42,175 nt of DNA from Clostridia bacterium. GTDB lineage: Bacteria; Bacillota_A; Clostridia; Oscillospirales; CAG-272. Of this stretch, positions 15,461 through 23,114 are shown piece by piece. The stretch's first letter is position 1; each line of letters begins with the position of its first letter. A program made the translations under genes and the position numbers. Below the pieces are notes generated by a model that was not told where the DNA came from, did no database searches, and saw only the letters and a program-made list of their open reading frames with translations. Where the stretch lies: NCBI GenBank assembly GCA_017632155.1, contig JAGBRZ010000194.1, positions 1 through 42,175 on the forward strand. Direction: 5' to 3'.

Positions 15461-15489
15461 ATTTTATCATATTTTTTCAAAAAAAGCAA
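15461..15489 (-). promoter_or_regulatory. Promoter of sigma/propeller unit 3
   Basis: On the minus strand TTGCTT (15484-15489), 17-bp spacer TTTTTGAAAAAATATGA and TAAAAT (15461-15466), matching the other two unit promoters. Confidence 0.75.
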
Positions 15490-15519
15490 GTTTGGCTAAA
15501 CTCAGATTGATTAAAAACC

Positions 15520-15548
15520 TTGACTATTCCCCGATTTCGTGATATACT
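15520..15548 (+). promoter_or_regulatory. Promoter of the Gfo/Idh/MocA gene
   Basis: TTGACT (15520-15525), 17-bp spacer and TATACT (15543-15548), 36 bp before the ATG, with GGAGG ahead of the start. It is divergent from the unit 3 promoter. Confidence 0.75.
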
Positions 15549-15584
15549 TAATGCAATACTATTATTAAATCGGAGGATAATTAT

Positions 15585-16613
15585 ATGATCCGTGCTGCTA
15601 TGATAGGCTTCGGCGGTATCGCCCAGAGCCACAAAAACTCATACCTCTCTCTTGAAAAACGCGGGATTCCCGTAAAACTCGTTGCTATCTGCGACATTGA
15701 TCCGAAGGCGTTTGAGCGCCGTTTGAAGATCAATATCGACACGGGTGAGTCCACCCTTGGCGGTGATTTCCACACCTACACCGACCTTGAAGAAATGCTT
15801 GCAAACGAGCAGATCGACCTCATCGACATCTGTCTGCCCACACCTCTCCACTCGGAATATGCAATCAAGATGCTTGAGCGCGGCTATCACGTTCAGAGCG
15901 AAAAGCCCATGTCCCTCACCGAGGAAGAGTGCCGCAAAATGATCGAAGCACGCGACCGCTCGGGCAAGCAGCTTATGATCGGTCAGTGCCTGCGCTTCTA
16001 CCGTCAGTATGAATTCCTCAAGGCGTGCATCGAGGACGGCAGATACGGCAAGCCCACCGCTGCTCACTTTGACCGTCTCAGCGGACCTCCCAGATGGGGC
16101 TGGAACAACTGGTATATGAAGCCCGAGCTTTCGGGCGGCGTAATTTACGACCTCCACATTCACGACTGCGATATGATCCGTTGGCTCTTTGGCGAGCCGA
16201 AGGCATTCTCCGCAGTTGCGGCTGCTACTTTTGTAAAGCACGACACCGTTTTCGTTCAGTATTACTACGAAAATCTCCCCGTCAGCGCGGTTGCAGAATG
16301 GTCGCTCAAGGGCACGGGATTCCGCGCAGGATATCGCGTAGGCTTTGAAAAGGCTTCCGTCATTTTCGATGAAAACGGCGTGACCGTTTATTCGAAGGAA
16401 GACGGCGCGGCAGAAAAGATCGAGATCGCACCTTACGGCGGCATCGAAGCCGAGATTGAATACTTCGTTGATTGCCTTGAAAAGGGCATCGCTCCCGAAA
16501 AGAATATGCCCGAGTCATCGGCACGCACGGTTGCGATTGCAAACAAGCTCCTTTACTCCGCCGACCATATGGGCGAAAGACTGGAATTCGACCCGCCCGT
16601 TTACGAAAAATAA
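15585..16613 (+). CDS. Gfo/Idh/MocA family NAD(P)-dependent oxidoreductase
   Basis: This 342-residue cytoplasmic enzyme starts with a Rossmann nucleotide-binding motif (MIGFGGIAQSH) and has the family's second signature HVQSEKPMSLTEEECRKMIE, with the EKP lysine that usually acts in catalysis. The later motifs GGVIYDLHIHDCDMIRWLFG (the D/H-rich active-site helix) and the C-terminal beta-sheet domain are present. Family members oxidise or reduce sugars, inositols and related polyols, often on glycan degradation routes; the substrate cannot be read from sequence. It is followed after 27 nt by a beta-lactamase-fold hydrolase gene, probably in the same transcript. Confidence 0.9.
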   Translation: MIRAAMIGFGGIAQSHKNSYLSLEKRGIPVKLVAICDIDPKAFERRLKINIDTGESTLGGDFHTYTDLEEMLANEQIDLIDICLPTPLHSEYAIKMLERGYHVQSEKPMSLTEEECRKMIEARDRSGKQLMIGQCLRFYRQYEFLKACIEDGRYGKPTAAHFDRLSGPPRWGWNNWYMKPELSGGVIYDLHIHDCDMIRWLFGEPKAFSAVAAATFVKHDTVFVQYYYENLPVSAVAEWSLKGTGFRAGYRVGFEKASVIFDENGVTVYSKEDGAAEKIEIAPYGGIEAEIEYFVDCLEKGIAPEKNMPESSARTVAIANKLLYSADHMGERLEFDPPVYEK

Positions 16614-16615
16614 TA

Positions 16616-16634
16616 CCTTTTCTTCGAAAAGGAG
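16616..16634 (+). promoter_or_regulatory. Hairpin covering the ribosome binding site of the serine hydrolase gene
   Basis: CCTTTTC-TTC-GAAAAGG (16616-16632) forms a 7-bp stem that includes the first bases of the AAAAGGAG ribosome binding site (16627-16634). It may lower or gate translation of the gene starting at 16641. Confidence 0.45.
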
Positions 16635-16640
16635 AAGACT

Positions 16641-18104
16641 ATGGAAAGATGCACACCCGAAGCGGCGGGAATCAAGAGCTCGTACGTCAAAAAATTTTAC
16701 GATTTTCTTGACGCCTGCAATCTCTCGACACACAGCGTCATAATGTCGCGCGGCAGCAGGATTTTTTCGGAATGCTATTACGAGCCCTTCGACAAAAACT
16801 TTCTGCACCGAATGTATTCGGTTTCAAAGACCTTCGTTTCGATCGCCGTTGGATTCTGCATTCAGGACGGAATTCTTTCGCTTGACGATACGTTGGACAA
16901 ATTCTTCCCCGATCACCTTTCAAGCGAGAATGCCATAATCCACCAAACCACCGTGCGCGAGCTTCTTTCCATGCGTACCGATATGACGGGTGTGAATTGG
17001 TTCAAAAAAAGACCTGCGGACAGAAGCAAGGTCTATTTTCGCACACCCGAGAGCAAAAGATCCGGTACGATCTTTGATTATGACAGTTCGGGTTCATACA
17101 TGCTGGGCGTTATTGTTGAACGCCTGACAGGAAAGCCTTTTCTGAAATATCTTCAGGAAAAAGTGCTTGACGACATTGGTTTTTCGAAGAATGCTTATTG
17201 CATAAAGGCGCCGGGCGGTTACTCATTTGCCGATTCGGGCGTTATGTGCACGGCGCGCGACCTGCTGCTCTTTGCAAGATTCGTTATGAACGGAGGCACA
17301 TGGAACGGCAAGAGATATTTGAATGAAGAATATCTCCGAGAAGCGACTTCCACAAAGATCTGCACGAACGATTACGGCTTTCGCGATCACGGCTCTTATG
17401 GCTACGGTTATCTGATCTGGGGTGCGCCGAACGAATGCTACTCGATGCTCGGAATGGGAAATCAGGTGGCTCTTTGCGACCCAAAGCACGACTTTATCTT
17501 CATAATCAACTCGGATAATCAGGGCAATACAAGTGGATACGATCAAATTTTCAGCGCACTCTATCTTTGCATTATAAACGAACTCTGCGACCCGATACCC
17601 GAAAACGAGGAAGAAAACGCGAGTTTGGAAGATTCTCTTAAAAACAAAAAGCTATTTTTCCTCACAGAAGCCAAAAGATCTCCTTTTGCAGAAAAGATCA
17701 ACGGTGCAACCTTCATTACTGAGGAAAATCCGATGAAGATCAAGCACTTTCGCCTTGAATTTGAGGGGGACGAAGGCCTTTTTCATTATGAAAACGCAAC
17801 AGGAGAAAAAATTTTTCGCTTCGGCTTCGGTCACAACGTCTTTATGTCCTTCCCCGAAGAAGGATACTCTGACTTGACCGCCGGCGAGCGTGCTGAGGGC
17901 AATTTTTATCGCGCCGCAATCTCCGCGGACTGGGCGGAGGAGCAAACTCTTCGCATCCGCGTGCAGATAATAGACAAATACTTCGGCAATCTCGGCATAG
18001 TTTTCGGTTTCAAAAATGAAAATGAAGTATCCGTGCGTATGAGCAAGACCGCTGAGGACTTTCTTCTCGAATATAACGGCGTGATGAATGCTGCGAGAAA
18101 ATAA
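16641..18104 (+). CDS. Serine hydrolase of the class C beta-lactamase / penicillin-binding fold
   Basis: This is a 487-residue protein. Residues 1 to about 330 form the beta-lactamase-type domain with the catalytic S-x-x-K tetrad S60-V-S-K63 (MYSVSKTFVS), the tyrosine motif YDSSGSYMLG (Y-x-S) and DYGFRDHGSYGYGYLIW near the third motif. Residues from about 340 on form a beta-rich C-terminal domain (HFRLEFEGDEG...FGFGHNVFMSFPE) of the kind attached to many esterase-like relatives. There is no signal peptide, so it is probably cytoplasmic. Such enzymes are usually esterases or peptidases, not antibiotic-destroying lactamases. The neighbouring oxidoreductase suggests a shared catabolic role, but that is weak evidence. 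Confidence 0.85.
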   Translation: MERCTPEAAGIKSSYVKKFYDFLDACNLSTHSVIMSRGSRIFSECYYEPFDKNFLHRMYSVSKTFVSIAVGFCIQDGILSLDDTLDKFFPDHLSSENAIIHQTTVRELLSMRTDMTGVNWFKKRPADRSKVYFRTPESKRSGTIFDYDSSGSYMLGVIVERLTGKPFLKYLQEKVLDDIGFSKNAYCIKAPGGYSFADSGVMCTARDLLLFARFVMNGGTWNGKRYLNEEYLREATSTKICTNDYGFRDHGSYGYGYLIWGAPNECYSMLGMGNQVALCDPKHDFIFIINSDNQGNTSGYDQIFSALYLCIINELCDPIPENEEENASLEDSLKNKKLFFLTEAKRSPFAEKINGATFITEENPMKIKHFRLEFEGDEGLFHYENATGEKIFRFGFGHNVFMSFPEEGYSDLTAGERAEGNFYRAAISADWAEEQTLRIRVQIIDKYFGNLGIVFGFKNENEVSVRMSKTAEDFLLEYNGVMNAARK

Positions 18105-18173
18105 AAGCGAAAAAGCTTTTGAAGAATTTTAAGAAACTTTTAGCTGACGTTTTTATAATATTGCAGAAAACTA

Positions 18174-18202
18174 TTGAAAATCTCTCTAAAAAGTGGTAAA
18201 AT
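18174..18202 (+). promoter_or_regulatory. Promoter of the mannitol-1-phosphate dehydrogenase-like gene
   Basis: TTGAAA (18174-18179), 17-bp spacer and TAAAAT (18197-18202). AAGGAGAT precedes the ATG at 18241. Confidence 0.7.
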
Positions 18203-18240
18203 ATATTTATCTATGTATTTAATTTTCAAGGAGATATAAA

Positions 18241-19455
18241 ATGAAAGCTATAATGTACGGTGCCGGTAATATCGGCAGAGGATTTATCGGCAAGCGCTTT
18301 TCCCTTTCGGGTTGGAACGTTACCTTCGTTGACATCAACGAATCGGTCGTCAATCAGCTTCAGAAGGACGGCGGTTATCCCGTTTACGTCACCCGAGGCA
18401 ATGAATACGTCAAGGAATGGGTCGGCAACTGCACAGGCTTTAACGGCCGTGACGTTGACGGCGTCGTAAAACTCATCGCGGAGTGCGACATTCTTGCAAC
18501 CTCGCTCGGCGTAAACGTTCTTCCCTACGTTGCGGAAAATCTTGCAAAGGGTATCGCCGCGCGTTATGCCGCAGGCGGAAAGCCCCTCAATATTCTCATC
18601 TGTGAAAATCTCATCGGTTCGGAGAAGATCCTTCGCGGCTACGTTCGCCCCTACATTCCCGAGGAGCTCGTTACATATTTCGAGGAGCAGATCGGCTTTG
18701 TTTCCTGCTGTGTAGGAATCACCGTTCCGCCCACACCCAAAAAATTCATCGACGAGAACCCTCTCGCGGTTTGCACCGACTATTACAACGAGCTGCCCGC
18801 AGACCTGACCGCATTCCGTCCCGTCGGCGCGCCCACGCCCGAGATGAACGGCCTTGTTCCCTTCACTCCCTTTGATTTCTACATCGAGCGCAAGCTGATG
18901 CTCCACAATATGGGTCACGCAACTATGGCGTACCTCGGCTATCAGAAGGGACTGAACTATATCTATGAGGTAGGACGCGATCCCGAGATCAAGTACATCC
19001 TCATCCGCGCACTCGACGAATCCGCACGCGGACTTGCAAAGCGCCACGGCGCGTCGCTTGACGGACTTATGTCCTTCATTGATAACCTCATCCCCCGCCT
19101 TGACAATCCCCTTCTCGAGGACACCCTTCTTCGCGTTGGTAAGGATACCAAGCGTAAGCTCAGCCCCTCCGACAGACTTGTTGGCGCGTTCAACTGCGTC
19201 AAGGAAAGCGGAAAGACCCCCGCATACCTCGCAGTCGGCATCGCTGCAGGACTCCTTTGGGACTGCGAAGGCGACGACGCAGGCAAGGAAGTCAGCACTT
19301 GCGCCAAGACCGAAGGCGTAGCCGCAGCACTTGCAAAGTACTCACAGATCACCGACGAAGCAGACGTAGCGCTCATCAAGAGATTCTACGATATGCTCGC
19401 TGAGAAGGCAAGCTTTGCCGAGATCATCGCGGCACTTAATGAATACGCAGAATAA
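18241..19455 (+). CDS. mtlD: Mannitol-1-phosphate 5-dehydrogenase-like polyol dehydrogenase
   Basis: This 404-residue enzyme of the long-chain mannitol dehydrogenase family interconverts mannitol-1-phosphate and fructose-6-phosphate with NAD(H). It has the Rossmann start AIMYGAGNIGRGFIGKRFS, NILICENLIGSE, and the catalytic stretch YIERKLMLHNMGHATMAYLG, in which the lysine and histidine correspond to the K..N..H active-site set of MtlD. It is about 20 residues longer than typical MtlD. No mannitol PTS genes lie nearby, so the in vivo substrate could be another hexitol or hexuronate phosphate. It has its own promoter and a strong terminator, so it is a single-gene unit. Confidence 0.8.
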   Translation: MKAIMYGAGNIGRGFIGKRFSLSGWNVTFVDINESVVNQLQKDGGYPVYVTRGNEYVKEWVGNCTGFNGRDVDGVVKLIAECDILATSLGVNVLPYVAENLAKGIAARYAAGGKPLNILICENLIGSEKILRGYVRPYIPEELVTYFEEQIGFVSCCVGITVPPTPKKFIDENPLAVCTDYYNELPADLTAFRPVGAPTPEMNGLVPFTPFDFYIERKLMLHNMGHATMAYLGYQKGLNYIYEVGRDPEIKYILIRALDESARGLAKRHGASLDGLMSFIDNLIPRLDNPLLEDTLLRVGKDTKRKLSPSDRLVGAFNCVKESGKTPAYLAVGIAAGLLWDCEGDDAGKEVSTCAKTEGVAAALAKYSQITDEADVALIKRFYDMLAEKASFAEIIAALNEYAE

Positions 19456-19470
19456 GTAACTAATAAAGGT

Positions 19471-19499
19471 AAAAATCCCGCGCATTGCGCGGGATTTTT
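19471..19499 (+). terminator. Terminator after mtlD-like gene
   Basis: A near-perfect stem AAAAATCCCGCGCA / TTGCGCGGGATTTTT ending in a T run stands 15 nt after the stop codon. Confidence 0.9.
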
Positions 19500-19555
19500 G
19501 CAATTTAATTAAACTCAACAGCAGCGGAAAAGTTTTGATCAAACTTTTTCAGAAA

Positions 19556-19630
19556 GTTAAGCTTGCCTGCGGCAAGCTTAACTCTCGCGAAGCAAGATCT
19601 TAACTTGCGCAGCAGATAATCATTTTCCCC
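19556..19630. repeat. Hairpin and decayed modules related to the nine-hairpin array
   Basis: A 12-bp perfect stem GTTAAGCTTGCC-TGC-GGCAAGCTTAAC (19556-19582) is followed by CTCGCGAAGCAAGATCT, which matches 15 of 17 bases of the last array module at 10322 (CTCGCGTAGCGAGATCT). It ends in GATAATCATT, like the array linker. This looks like a degenerate copy of the same palindrome family. The rest of the 295-bp gap 19456-19750 holds only the mtlD terminator and the rbfA promoter. Confidence 0.6.
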
Positions 19631-19658
19631 AATGTAACCTAAATTTCATATTTTTCCC

Positions 19659-19687
19659 TTGACTTTTTCCTTAATTTATGTTATATT
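19659..19687 (+). promoter_or_regulatory. Promoter of rbfA
   Basis: TTGACT (19659-19664), 17-bp spacer and TATATT (19682-19687), with another TATAAT-like stretch just after. AGAAGGAAAAAG precedes the start. Confidence 0.7.
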
Positions 19688-19750
19688 ATAATAGTAATAA
19701 TATGCTCTTTTATTAGTTTTAAAATTAGTTTTATATAGAAGGAAAAAGAA

Positions 19751-20170
19751 ATGGCAAACTACAGACGCGGCAGGATCAACGACGAGGTCCGCAAGGCGCT
19801 TTCGGAAATTCTCCGAGAGGTCAAGGACCCCAGAGTTAGCTCCGCCTTTATAAGCATTACGGGTGCGGAAGTTACACCCGATCTTAAATTCGCAAAAATC
19901 TACTACTCCCTCCTTGGCGCCGATGGCGATAAGGAGAAGGAAAAGAAGGTAGCCGAAGGACTCAACTCCAGCAACGGCTACATCCGCCGTGCACTTGCGC
20001 GTGCGGTCGACCTCCGTCAGACCCCCGAGCTCACCTTCATCCTTGACCGCTCGGGCGCAAACGGAGCTTATATCTCCTCCCTCCTCCACAAAGTTGAAAC
20101 CGACAGCGCAGAAAGAGCCGCAAGGCTCGGTATCACCACCGAAAAGACCGACGAAGAAGGTGACGAATAA
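19751..20170 (+). CDS. rbfA: Ribosome-binding factor A
   Basis: This 139-residue protein has the RbfA KH-like fold signatures: a basic N-terminus (MANYRRGRINDEVRKALSEI), VKDPRVSSAFISITGAEVTP, LKFAKIYYSLLG and LNSSNGYIRRALARAVDLRQ, then TPELTFILD. It binds the small ribosomal subunit and helps process the 16S rRNA 5' end. The length is normal with a short acidic tail. In most Firmicutes it follows infB; here it has its own promoter and is followed by the nrnA-like gene with a TAATG overlap, so the two are coupled. Confidence 0.95.
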   Translation: MANYRRGRINDEVRKALSEILREVKDPRVSSAFISITGAEVTPDLKFAKIYYSLLGADGDKEKEKKVAEGLNSSNGYIRRALARAVDLRQTPELTFILDRSGANGAYISSLLHKVETDSAERAARLGITTEKTDEEGDE

Positions 20171-21174
20171 TGCGCAACCTCACCTTCAAGGCTGCCTGCC
20201 GAAACCTCTATGAGCTTTCGCGAAACGGCAAGCTTGCGCTCATCGTTCACGCCCGCCCTGACGGCGACTGCATCGGCTCGGCTTATGCCACCGCAGTCCT
20301 GCTTGCGGCGGTCGGATGCAACGCCCACGTGGTCTGCGCCGATCCCCTGCCCGCACGTCTTCGCTTCATTGCCGAAAGCGCGGGGCTCGACGGCGACATA
20401 ACTCTTGATAAGATCCCCTCGGATTTTGCTCCCGGTCAGGTCACGGCTGTCGCTCTCGACATCGCGGCGGCGACTCAGCTCGGAAGCCTCGAGGGCAAAT
20501 ATGACATCGCGCTCTCCTTTGACCACCACGCGCGCTCGACTCCCTTCAGCGACCGCTATCTCTCCCCCGAGGCATCGGCAACCGGCGAGATCGTCTGGCG
20601 AATCGCGCGCGAATGGATCAGAATGGGCTATATTGACGCGATTCCCGAACGCGTTGCGCCCGCAATCTACGCCGCCATCAGCTCGGACACGGGTTGCTTC
20701 CGTTACTCGAACGTAACACCCGCCACCCACCGCACCGCGGCACAGCTGATCTCGCTCATTCCCTCGCACGCCGACATCGACCGACTGCTTTTTGAAACAA
20801 AAACCCCCGGCAGACTTGCCGCGGAAAAGGCGGCACTCGATCTGCTCAGCTTCGCCGCAAACGGAAAAATCGCAATCTGCTCGATCTCTCTTGAACAGAT
20901 CTCGGCACACAATCTCGCAAGCGAGGATCTTGATGCCCTCATCGACATCGCGCGCTCGGTCGCGGGAGTCGAGGTTGCGTTCTCGATCCGCGAAGAAGCG
21001 GAAAAGAGCTTTCGCGTTTCTGCGCGCTCAAACTCGAACGTCGACGTTTCCTCCCTCTGCGCCTATTTCGGCGGCGGCGGACACGTCAAAGCCGCGGGCT
21101 GCACCGTGAATGCTCCCACCCTTGAAAAAGCAAGATCGCTCATCGTTGAGAGAGCCGAGCGACTTATTTCCTGA
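20170..21174 (+). CDS. nrnA: DHH/DHHA1 family phosphoesterase, NrnA-like oligoribonuclease / pAp phosphatase
   Basis: This 334-residue protein has the DHH-family metal-binding motifs: HARPDGDCIGSAYA (motif I), AVALDIAAATQLG (motif II), LSFDHHARSTPF (the DHH motif III) and AAISSDTGCFRYSN (motif IV). It ends with the DHHA1 substrate-binding signature YFGGGGHVKAAGCTV. NrnA-type enzymes finish RNA decay by degrading 2-5 nt RNAs and also dephosphorylate pAp. The ATG overlaps the rbfA stop by one base (TAATG), the common rbfA-nrnA arrangement in Firmicutes. A degenerate terminator-like hairpin follows at 21238-21280. Confidence 0.92.
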   Translation: MRNLTFKAACRNLYELSRNGKLALIVHARPDGDCIGSAYATAVLLAAVGCNAHVVCADPLPARLRFIAESAGLDGDITLDKIPSDFAPGQVTAVALDIAAATQLGSLEGKYDIALSFDHHARSTPFSDRYLSPEASATGEIVWRIAREWIRMGYIDAIPERVAPAIYAAISSDTGCFRYSNVTPATHRTAAQLISLIPSHADIDRLLFETKTPGRLAAEKAALDLLSFAANGKIAICSISLEQISAHNLASEDLDALIDIARSVAGVEVAFSIREEAEKSFRVSARSNSNVDVSSLCAYFGGGGHVKAAGCTVNAPTLEKARSLIVERAERLIS

Positions 21175-21220
21175 TCTCGAAACATATCCGCTAGCACAGC
21201 GAAAATATACTTAGTATCAG

Positions 21221-21234
21221 TTCCAATTTTGGAA
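21221..21234. promoter_or_regulatory. Operator-like palindrome upstream of recA, site 1
   Basis: This is the perfect 14-bp palindrome TTCCAATTTTGGAA. A near-identical copy lies at 21282-21295 and a half-site-like version (TTCCAAATTTCG) at 21356-21367, just after the recA -10. It differs from the usual Firmicute LexA box. Confidence 0.55.
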
Positions 21235-21237
21235 TTT

Positions 21238-21280
21238 TAAATGTATTCGCCACTCATTTTAATCGGCGAGTACATTTATT
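21238..21280 (+). terminator. Stem-loop after the nrnA-like gene
   Basis: AAATGTATTCGCCA pairs with CGGCGAGTACATTT with two non-Watson-Crick positions, followed by ATTTTTCC. It is a plausible terminator separating nrnA from recA. Confidence 0.55.
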
Positions 21281-21281
21281 T

Positions 21282-21295
21282 TTCCGATTTTGGAA
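21282..21295. promoter_or_regulatory. Operator-like palindrome upstream of recA, site 2
   Basis: TTCCGATTTTGGAA differs at one position from site 1 and ends 19 bp before the recA -35, a place suited to a regulator. Confidence 0.55.
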
Positions 21296-21314
21296 TTTTT
21301 CTTTGCAAAAGTAC

Positions 21315-21343
21315 TTGACAAACGCGTGCGAAGGGTGTATAAT
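21315..21343 (+). promoter_or_regulatory. recA promoter
   Basis: Consensus TTGACA (21315-21320), 17-bp spacer and TATAAT (21338-21343). The ribosome binding site AAGAGGT precedes the ATG at 21388. Confidence 0.9.
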
Positions 21344-21387
21344 GTAATAAAAGAATTCCAAATTTCGTTTTATAAGAGGTAAATATA

Positions 21388-22482
21388 ATGGCAACAAAGA
21401 AAAATGCAGCGGCTATGCCCGCTGATGGCGACGCAAAAAAGAAGGCTCTGCAAACCGCGATCTCTCAGATCGAGCGCGATTTTGGCGCGGGAGCGGTAAT
21501 GCGCCTCGGTGAAAATGCACATATGGAAGTTCAGGCAGTTCACACGGGTTCGATCTCGCTTGATATGGCTCTCGGAATCGGCGGACTTCCCAAGGGACGA
21601 ATCGTTGAGATCTACGGCCCCGAATCCTCGGGTAAAACCACCGTTGCTCTGCACGTTGTTGCAGAGGTTCAGAAGACGGGCGGCGAGGCTGCCTTCATTG
21701 ACGCAGAGCACGCGCTTGATCCCGTTTACGCAAAGGCTCTCGGCGTTGACATTGACAATCTTCTCGTTTCCCAGCCCGACTGCGGTGAGGACGCGCTTGA
21801 GATCACCGAATCGCTTGTTCGTTCGGGCGCAGTCGATATCGTAGTCATCGACTCGGTAGCCGCACTCGTTCCCCGTCAGGAGCTTGAGGGCGATATGGGC
21901 TCATCTCAGGTCGGCGTTCAGGCAAGACTTATGTCGCAGGCGATGCGTAAACTTTCCGCGGCTATTTCGAAGTCGAATTGCCTCGTTATCTTCATCAACC
22001 AGCTCCGAGAAAAGGTCGGAGTTATGTACGGCAACCCCGAGGTCACCACGGGCGGTCGCGCGCTTAAATTCTACGCTTCCGTCAGAATCGACGTTCGCAA
22101 GTCCGAGCAGCTCAAGACGGGCAACGACATTTACGGCAACCGCGTCAAGTGCAAGGTCGTAAAGAACAAGGTGGCTCCTCCCTTCCGCACCGCAGAATTC
22201 GATATTCTTTACGGCAAGGGCATCTCGCGTGCAAGCGAGATCGTTGATATGGGCGTAACCCTTGAGGTCATTCAAAAGAGCGGCTCGTGGTTCTCATATA
22301 ACGGCGAGCGCATCGGTCAGGGACGCGAAAACGCAAGAAAAACAATCGAATCCGATCCCGCGCTTTTTGCAGAGATTGAGGCAAAGATCCGTTCAATGGC
22401 AGACAAGCTTGCAGACGAGGACGGGGGCGACTTTGAACTTGACGACGACGATCTCGACATCGATCTTCTCGGAGATCTTTAA
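21388..22482 (+). CDS. recA: Recombinase A
   Basis: This 364-residue DNA-strand-exchange ATPase for homologous recombination also activates the SOS response. It shows Walker [10 protein letters not shown] (about residues 75-83), the [10 protein letters not shown] segment, Walker [13 protein letters not shown], loop 1 [20 protein letters not shown] and loop 2 [20 protein letters not shown] with [10 protein letters not shown] after it. The C-terminal tail is very acidic ([20 protein letters not shown]), as in other RecA proteins. The stop overlaps the recX start by one base (TAATG). Confidence 0.98.
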   Translation: MATKKNAAAMPADGDAKKKALQTAISQIERDFGAGAVMRLGENAHMEVQAVHTGSISLDMALGIGGLPKGRIVEIYGPESSGKTTVALHVVAEVQKTGGEAAFIDAEHALDPVYAKALGVDIDNLLVSQPDCGEDALEITESLVRSGAVDIVVIDSVAALVPRQELEGDMGSSQVGVQARLMSQAMRKLSAAISKSNCLVIFINQLREKVGVMYGNPEVTTGGRALKFYASVRIDVRKSEQLKTGNDIYGNRVKCKVVKNKVAPPFRTAEFDILYGKGISRASEIVDMGVTLEVIQKSGSWFSYNGERIGQGRENARKTIESDPALFAEIEAKIRSMADKLADEDGGDFELDDDDLDIDLLGDL

Positions 22483-23096
22483 TGTTTAAGATTACCTCCC
22501 TCCGCGCCTCGGATGGCGGCGGAGCGGTAAGGATAGACCTGAAGCGCGAGGGCGAAAAAAAGCCAGAAAGTCTTTATATTCTCACCACCCATCAAAGGGA
22601 GTGCGAATTTGCAAAGGGAGATTACCCCGACGAGGCTTACGCGGTGCTCTGCCGCCTTGACGGCATTTGCCGCGCGGTGCGATCGGGCAGAAGAATACTC
22701 GGTTACGGGGCTAATTCGCGATCCGCACTTCGAATGAAGCTGATCGGCAAGGGAATCAGACCCGAATATGCCGATGAAGCTGTCGAAATTTTGATTTCAG
22801 AATCGGGCATCGACGAATCATCCGATGCAATGCGGCTTTGCGAGCTTCAAATAGCAAAAAATATTGGTGCACGCAGGATAATCTCGTATCTGCGCGGGCG
22901 AGGATACTCGGATGAATCGCTCGAGGGCGTCAAGGAATACCTTGCGGGAGTCGATTTCATCCCGATATGCCGCAAGGCGATTGAAAAGAAATACGGCGGC
23001 GTGCCCACCGATTTCGATATTAAAAAGAAATGTATTGACTATCTTTTGCGTCAGGGATTTTCATATAACGAGATCAAAAAAGCATTCGAAAACTGA
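22482..23096 (+). CDS. recX: RecX family regulatory protein
   Basis: This 204-residue protein modulates RecA filaments and recombinase activity. It has the RecX three-helix repeats: GYGANSRSALRMKLIGKGIR (first), ISESGIDESSDAMRLCELQI with GARRIISYLRGRGYSDESL (second) and KKKCIDYLLRQGFSYNEIKK (last). An N-terminal part of about 60 residues precedes the first repeat. It is directly coupled to recA (TAATG), the usual recA-recX pairing. Confidence 0.9.
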   Translation: MFKITSLRASDGGGAVRIDLKREGEKKPESLYILTTHQRECEFAKGDYPDEAYAVLCRLDGICRAVRSGRRILGYGANSRSALRMKLIGKGIRPEYADEAVEILISESGIDESSDAMRLCELQIAKNIGARRIISYLRGRGYSDESLEGVKEYLAGVDFIPICRKAIEKKYGGVPTDFDIKKKCIDYLLRQGFSYNEIKKAFEN

Positions 23097-23114
23097 CGCA
23101 TCCGGTGAAATATT

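Noticed and set aside
16641..18104. Antibiotic-resistance beta-lactamase
   Set aside because: It has the S-x-x-K fold motif but no signal peptide and has an extra C-terminal beta domain, which fits esterase- or peptidase-type relatives better.
21175..21387. Classical LexA box upstream of recA
   Set aside because: No CGAAC-N4-GTTCG-type sequence was found; only the TTCCAATTTTGGAA-type palindromes are present.
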